Below are positions 58,297 through 64,000 of a stretch of 64,000 nt of DNA, piece by piece. The DNA lies in NCBI RefSeq assembly GCF_027943255.1, contig NC_072893.1, positions 87,365,784-87,429,783 of the forward strand. The letters run 5' to 3'. Position 1 is the first letter of the stretch, and each line of letters begins with the position of its first letter. Both the position numbers and the translations under genes were made by a program. The notes under the pieces are model-generated. The model was given only the letters and a program-made list of their open reading frames with translations. It did no database searches and had not been told where the DNA came from. Source of the stretch: Anastrepha obliqua. Lineage: Eukaryota; Arthropoda; Insecta; Diptera; Tephritidae.

Positions 58297-61086
58297 ATTT
58301 CATAAATCAGCATCGCATATTTTTATTATTATTCGAACATTTTGGTACATACATATATTTAATCTATATCTATATCGATTATTTTATGCTGTTATAAATA
58401 AACGTTATGCCAACAAAATTATAATATCCTTGGCTGCAAAAGATTCAAAAAATTACTGTTAGGCTTACTTTTATTTTTAAGCGATCCAGTAAATAGAAAC
58501 ATGTATTTAAAAAAACGAGACTATGTAAAGGAAAGTATTTGTTCTTTTAAAGCTTAGAATGTTTTTTATTTAAATTTTCGGACGTATTGAGTAACCCTCG
58601 TGCCATTTAGTTTCTTTTACATTGCATGTCTATAGGGCGTAAAGATTTACGCAAAAAAACCCCAATGTATGTATGTATGTATATATGCATATCTTCAAAA
58701 GTGTATCAATTCATGCCAATCGTGCTTATGTCCGTCGGTAACAATTTTAAATCGCAAACCCCGCAATCTGAATTGGTCTTTATCTTGTCCATCCTAGGTA
58801 CAACACATCAAAGATTCCTTTAATTCCGATGAAGCCACTGGGAATTGTGTAAAAGTTGAATAGCAGAACAAAGCAAATCATTAATGCGAACCATTTCAAT
58901 TGCCCCAAATGTAGACTAGTCTAGGCAATGAGTGACTGCAATTTAGCCAATTTTATAGACCAAAGCAAAATATGCGTTGTATGCTATAGATACAGTGTTG
59001 TGAAGATAAGTAAGCGAAACACGCAAATCTTACGCCCAACTAAATTTTACATAATTACTAATTGCGATCAATGCTGGATGTTTCTGAGATAGTTACACAT
59101 ATACGGGGTGCAATCAGTAGTACGAGTACAATAGTTTGCTCAGGTTTTCCCTTTCCATTGACCATCGTAGACCAACGGCAGGCGTGCGAGAATGGTAGTT
59201 TCGTTGGGAGTGTAGTACAGTAAGTACAATGCACGTATGCACATATATACATACGCTTTTGGTACAATGTAGCAAACACAGGCCCTCTTGCTCGGCGCCT
59301 GCACACTGACCACAAACTCACCATTATACGCCAATGACCTCTTTTCTTGAGCTTAGGATCTTCAAGGCCAATAATGCAGAATTATGTGTTGCGGCATGCA
59401 ATTGCTGTCGCATAAGACAACAGCGGCTACAACAGCAACTACAACAACGACTCATTGCAATTGCAACCAAAAGCGCAACAAAGCACGGCAGCGGTGATGA
59501 TGATGATGATGACGAAGACAATAACAATAACGTCGGTACGAGCAACACCGACTACAAATTCAATTGGTATGGCCAATCTGAGCGAATATTTTTACTATAA
59601 AGCAAAGTCTGCAAAGCTATCGTCCAAACATGGAAAACGAAGAAGAAAGAGATAGCCCATGCGCCCATACACAACACAAACAATCACGCATACGAAATTG
59701 TATTCACATACGTAAATATGTGTGTACATACGGCCATGTATGTGGCCATGTGTGTATGTAATCGAAGTGACCAAGTGGCCAAGAAGTGCATGAAGCTGGG
59801 CAATGAAAGTGCCTTTGCTCGGATGTCGCATTTAATGCGCCTATGGAAATTTATCGTCTTTTACACGTTGGTAAATATTTATGTTGGCAACGCGCTTTAC
59901 AACAACTACATAACAGAGTTATTTGTTGTTGGCAACCAAAATGTATTACAGGCAGGCTGGCATAAAAATTGGCAGAAGGGTGAACTAATGGTGAAGACAA
60001 CAATGCGATGGCGTTACGATCACAACGACGACTCTTTACTAGATCGCGCAGCATTAGTAGCGTGCCGACTTAATGCATTGCGCATGCGCATGCGTACTTA
60101 GCTACTCTAGTACTAGTGGCCCGTAAGTAAGTTGGCCACTTGGCTAGCCGGTCGATCAGCAGATTGGTGCACTGTTTGGCTGCTTTGTAGCCAACCCTTT
60201 CGGCGGAAGCATAATTGAGAACAAAAAAGACACTTACATACACAGTGGACCAAGTTGGATACGCTGTACGCATTTTAGCAAATATTATATTAAATTAAAA
60301 AGAAAGAAAACATGAAGTTATTAAAAACCAATTTTTTTAGCATAAGTTAGAGTTTCAGATAACATCTATAGGAGACGCGAAATGTAAACTCCTCCTTGAC
60401 TCTTTTAAATTCCGATCTGAAGCAGTGCTGATTTTGAAAATCGGCCATTGTAGGGGAAAGCTAGCAATAGAAAGTTAGAGTCAATTAGAAAAAGAGTCAT
60501 GGAACAAAGTTTGTCACAAATTGAAGTGCAAGTATATTAATAGAAAAGTAGAAAGGAAATTAGAAGAGTTGAATACTGCAGATTATAGATCTTATGAAAC
60601 CTGATATAAAAATTGAATACAAGGTTGTCTAAATAATAATAAAAAATAATAATAGTATATTGCACACATCCTTGACAACTTTTTAGCGCGAGTTTATCTT
60701 CCAATTTGTTGTGTGTGCATTGATGTTTTACTAGTACTGCACAATAAGTCTCAGTATTATGCCGCCCCCAAATAGCAGATGATTTTCCATATCAGAAATA
60801 TACTCGGAGGCTTACATTGCCGCATAGAGCGACTGTTTTTAAAGGGAATATTTGTTATTATTTTAATGCTTTAAGTGCATAGCTATTTGCCACGCACAAA
60901 TATACTCGCCCTAGTCGGCTTTGTATATGAAGGCACTAATATTAATCCAGCGATTGAACGACAGAACCGGATAGGTAAGATCTTGTTATTCTAGAAATGT
61001 TAATAAAGTTGGCCACTATCATCCCTAACACACACACTATCAGCTTCTGAGAAAATATAACGCAATTGAGGGAGCTCATTGAAATG
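58297..61086. other. Intergenic; simple CAA/GAT repeats and a diverged SINE
   Basis: CAA/CAG and GATGAC simple repeats at 59405-59535 create Gln- and Asp-rich frames with no family likeness. The stretch 60690-60850 is a much diverged minus-strand relic of the SINE family (GCAGATGATTTTCC..., ATACTCGGAGG). No host gene is recognised. Confidence 0.45.
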
Positions 61087-61095
61087 AGTGTTCAT

Positions 61096-61554
61096 TAAGG
61101 CGGGTCGATTTAAAAATCGCTATTGCTCTGTGAAAATCGTATTCTAGGGATCAAAATAGGAGACTTTGCCGAAGGAACCATACCTCTAAAACGGATTCTA
61201 ATGCCCCCCAATTTGGGTCGAACGAAAAATCCCACTTTGACCCATTTAGAGTGCTCCAATCGAGTCCAAATGTATGACCGACCCCCACTAACTTTGGACG
61301 GCCGATCCATCCATGCCAGTGGCACACCTTCTGGAGCTCCCCTGGGGGGTTCCCCATACAATCATTTCAAAATATCACCATTTTTGGCCTTTACATGAGA
61401 AAAGAAACTAAAAAGTTCGACCCAAATTGGGGGACATCAGAATTCGTTTTAGAGGTATGGTTCCTTCGGCAAAGTTTCTTATTTTGATCCCTAGAATCTG
61501 ATTTTCACAGACCAATGAGCGATGTTTTTGCCTCCCCACAAATCGACCCGGCCT
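61096..61554. mobile_element. Long-arm palindromic element, 459 bp, 9-bp target duplication
   Basis: The arms of about 140 bp are inverted and clearly similar (61099-61238 against 61405-61552), including TCTAGGGATCAAAATA, TTTGCCGAAGGAACCATACC and CCCAATTTGGGTCGAAC. AGTGTTCAT stands outside both ends (61087-61095 and 61555-61563). The GGGTCGATT ends and the 9-bp duplication fit a Mutator-like foldback MITE. The class is inferred. Confidence 0.75.
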
Positions 61555-61779
61555 AGTGTTCATCGATATCCGATGATCATTGAAGTTTTATATAATCAAT
61601 GCTCCAAAAATGTGTAACAGCGTAATATCGATATAACAAGCCATCGTAGCAATAATAGAGAGATCGATGATTTGCGATCGGCTGTTATTTTTTATATCTT
61701 TACACTTGTATAAAATTTTAAAGCATGAATACATTTTAGTACTTTTTTCAGGTGGTTTGGTAATTATCTACAATACTTC

Positions 61780-62325
61780 GTCGTGCAAATTGAAGACTTT
61801 TTTTCAATACCAGCAGCGCCACCAAAATTGGGAAGAACCGAGCCGTTTGATACCAAACGAGGTTTCAGACAGGGCGACTCGCTGTCGAGTGGCTTCTTTA
61901 ACCTGATACTGGAAAAGATCGTGCAAGCCGCAGAATTTAATCAGGCAGAATTTTTTTATAAGAGCGCGCAATTACTGCCATAAAACGAAGTACCTTCTGT
62001 CATCAAACAAACAGTCGGCGACTTACGTATCGGCACCCACGTCAGTTCGGGCAGCTATGATTTTGAGGTTGTAAGAGACTCCTTTTATCAAGGAACCAGC
62101 ACTAACAACCTGAAACCCAGCCGAGAATCTCTTGCCAACAAGTGATACTTTAGACTAATTAGGCAATTCAGTAGTAAGGGCCCCTCTCGACGAACCAAAC
62201 TAACTCTTTCTAAGGATATCATCATGAACATCCTATTATATGATGCAGAACCTTAGACGATGACAATGCGCTTTTTTAAAGTCAGCCAAACTCGGTTATC
62301 GCGCCAATCAAGAAGAAGAAAATGT
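61780..62325 (+). pseudogene. RTE-like LINE fragment
   Basis: RT motif peptide RFDTKRGFRQGDSLSSGFFN, LILEKIVQAAEFNQ at about 61840-61940, then decayed sequence resembling 7190-7330. The family's 3'UTR (AAACTCGGTTATCGCGCCAATC) follows at 62285-62320. Confidence 0.65.
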
Positions 62326-63022
62326 TCTCCTTTTTTACTTTTGTTCTGAGACTTTTATTATTATTATTTCCTGTGAATATCGATGGGGTATAAAAAAGCA
62401 AGTCAAAACTAAGATTTTACTTTATTTTATCATTTGCACAATTTATAAAATCCGAAAATTATTTTTAAAGAAAAGTTCATCATAATTTGCAATAAGATAT
62501 ATTATATTATTTATTTTCGTCCATAAAGTACTCACTTTCTTCCAGGATAAATTTTCAGGGGTTAGAAAATTCAGTTACTTCAAAAACTGTAACAACTCCT
62601 CATGGAAGTGGATCAGTTCTTTAAAAGACAATTTCGTCTTGAAGTGCTCAGCAACCTCCTCGACATATGTACATATGTAGATAATAATATTTTTCACAAA
62701 ACTTTTTTACTTCCATTTTAAAATTTAACATTTTTTGTTTGTCATTCAACGTTTGTTGATTGTGCTTTTTTATCCTTTCGTATCGGTTTAACAGCCTATA
62801 CAGCGTTAAATTTCCTACAACGATTTGTTCGTAATTCGTAAGGTAATCGAAACTGAATTACTTACAAATGAGGTAATTCGCTCTCAAAATTTTGTATTAC
62901 AAATTACGTAATTCGACGAGTAATCGGGCAGTGAATTACGAATGAGAAAGCTTGGTTCAGTAAAATTTTTCTAAAAAACAACTAAGATTCAAGATGCTTT
63001 CATATAAATGATTTTAAAATTA

Positions 63023-63548
63023 ATAGGTCTATGGATAAGTTCGTGCGGTTTTACAACAGATGGCGTAACTTGATTATTATTCCATCGATCCACATTTCCG
63101 AACATTCATTGGAGAGCTACTGTCGTAAGGCACAAACGTCAGTATAAGTTTTTTATTTGAAGCGTAAACAACAATATTTTTACCACACTTGAAAATGTCG
63201 AATTTCGTGCCAAATAATGTGTTTTTGCGGGGAATTCTTTAATATGAAGAAAAAAGCAGCCGAAAGTCATCGTATCTTGGTGGAAGTTTATGGTGAGCAT
63301 GCTCTAGCTGAGCGAACGTGCCAGAAGTGGTTTGCACGCTTTAAAAGTGGTGATTTTGGCCGCGCCGCCAAAGTTCATGGATACCGAATTGGAGGAATTG
63401 CTCGATCAAGATCCGGCTCAAACGCAAGAAGAGGTTGCAAAAACTTTGGGAGTTGATCAATCAACCATTTCCAAACGTTTAAAAGCCATGGGAATGATCC
63501 GAAATTCAAATTTCGAAAAAAACCGCACGAACTTATTCATAGACCTAT
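63023..63548 (+). mobile_element. Internally deleted mariner, 526 bp
   Basis: The inverted ends ATAGGTCTATGGATAAGTTC and its near-complement are flanked by TA. It encodes only the N-terminal half of a transposase in two frames (ERTCQKWFARFKSGDF, then AQTQEEVAKTLGVDQSTISK, RLKAMGMIRN), which runs straight into the right inverted repeat. The catalytic domain is absent. Confidence 0.85.
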
Positions 63549-64000
63549 TATAATACTGGGAAGAATATCGATTACTACGTTAGGTGTTTCAGCAGGCACG
63601 AAAATACAGTGTGATCCAATAAGGTCGCAGATTTTCATCGATTTGAAAAAAGTTGCGTTTATTTTGAAAAAGTTGTGTTTATTTTGAAAAGGTTTTGCTA
63701 TAGCAACTTTTGCAGTTCTCTCACGTGAGATTTTACATACATATGTACATAGTTATGTATATCATTTTCACATAAGTAAAAAATTGATAATAATAAATAT
63801 GCCGTCTTTACCGTTGAAATCGACCACAGTACATCTGTATGTATATGCGTGCGGCTTGTTGTGCTTGTACAATTTAGTCGCACATTTGGTCAAAGTTTTA
63901 TGCTTGGCTACCGCGTACCCCACAGAATCGTATGTTTGCGAATACAAGCGCAAATATAGAGACACTTCTCCATACATATACCTACATATATATGTAATAA

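Noticed and set aside
59334..60101. Frames rich in Gln, Asp and Cys, including a 127-residue one
   Set aside because: They arise from CAA/CAG, GATGAC and CATA simple repeats. There is no domain, no splice context and no family likeness.

Overview
This is an AT-rich, transposon-dense stretch of an insect nuclear genome. The host exons read as higher-fly (Diptera) orthologues. The mix of repeats suggests a tephritid fruit fly or close relative: mariner, piggyBac, Tc1, RTE-like and Jockey-like LINEs, a tRNA-derived SINE, and TTAA MITEs. That placement is inference; no marker in the window proves the genus.

Layout. Positions 1-17.4 kb hold no convincing host gene. They carry a broken Tigger-type transposase split by a SINE, a mariner deletion derivative, a pogo-type MITE, a nested LINE/piggyBac/mariner stack (7-10.6 kb), a 5'-truncated Jockey-like LINE with an 11-bp target duplication (11.9-15.2 kb), and a foldback element with internal 96-97 bp tandem units and an 8-bp target duplication (16.47-17.30 kb). 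The gene core is 17.8-33.3 kb. It holds an INO80E-like chromatin-remodelling subunit (+, three exons), Taf5 (-, single coding exon, convergent with INO80E), a PPTC7-type mitochondrial PP2C phosphatase (+, five exons, introns loaded with transposons) and Derlin-2 (-, five exons). A 5'-incomplete gene with a kinase C-lobe-like sequence lies at 34.8-37.0 kb (-). From 37 kb to the end I recognise no host gene. That part has more LINEs, paired Tc1/mariner-superfamily elements, two TTAA-flanked MITEs, a non-autonomous Helitron, a long-inverted-repeat Tc1 element, a long-arm palindrome with a 9-bp duplication, and an internally deleted mariner.

The host genes work in separate housekeeping processes: TFIID transcription, INO80 remodelling, mitochondrial dephosphorylation and ER-associated degradation. 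They do not form a pathway. The most unusual sequence is the repeat architecture: several elements keep target duplications and terminal repeats clear enough to reconstruct insertion order. I found no evidence of a novel multi-gene system.
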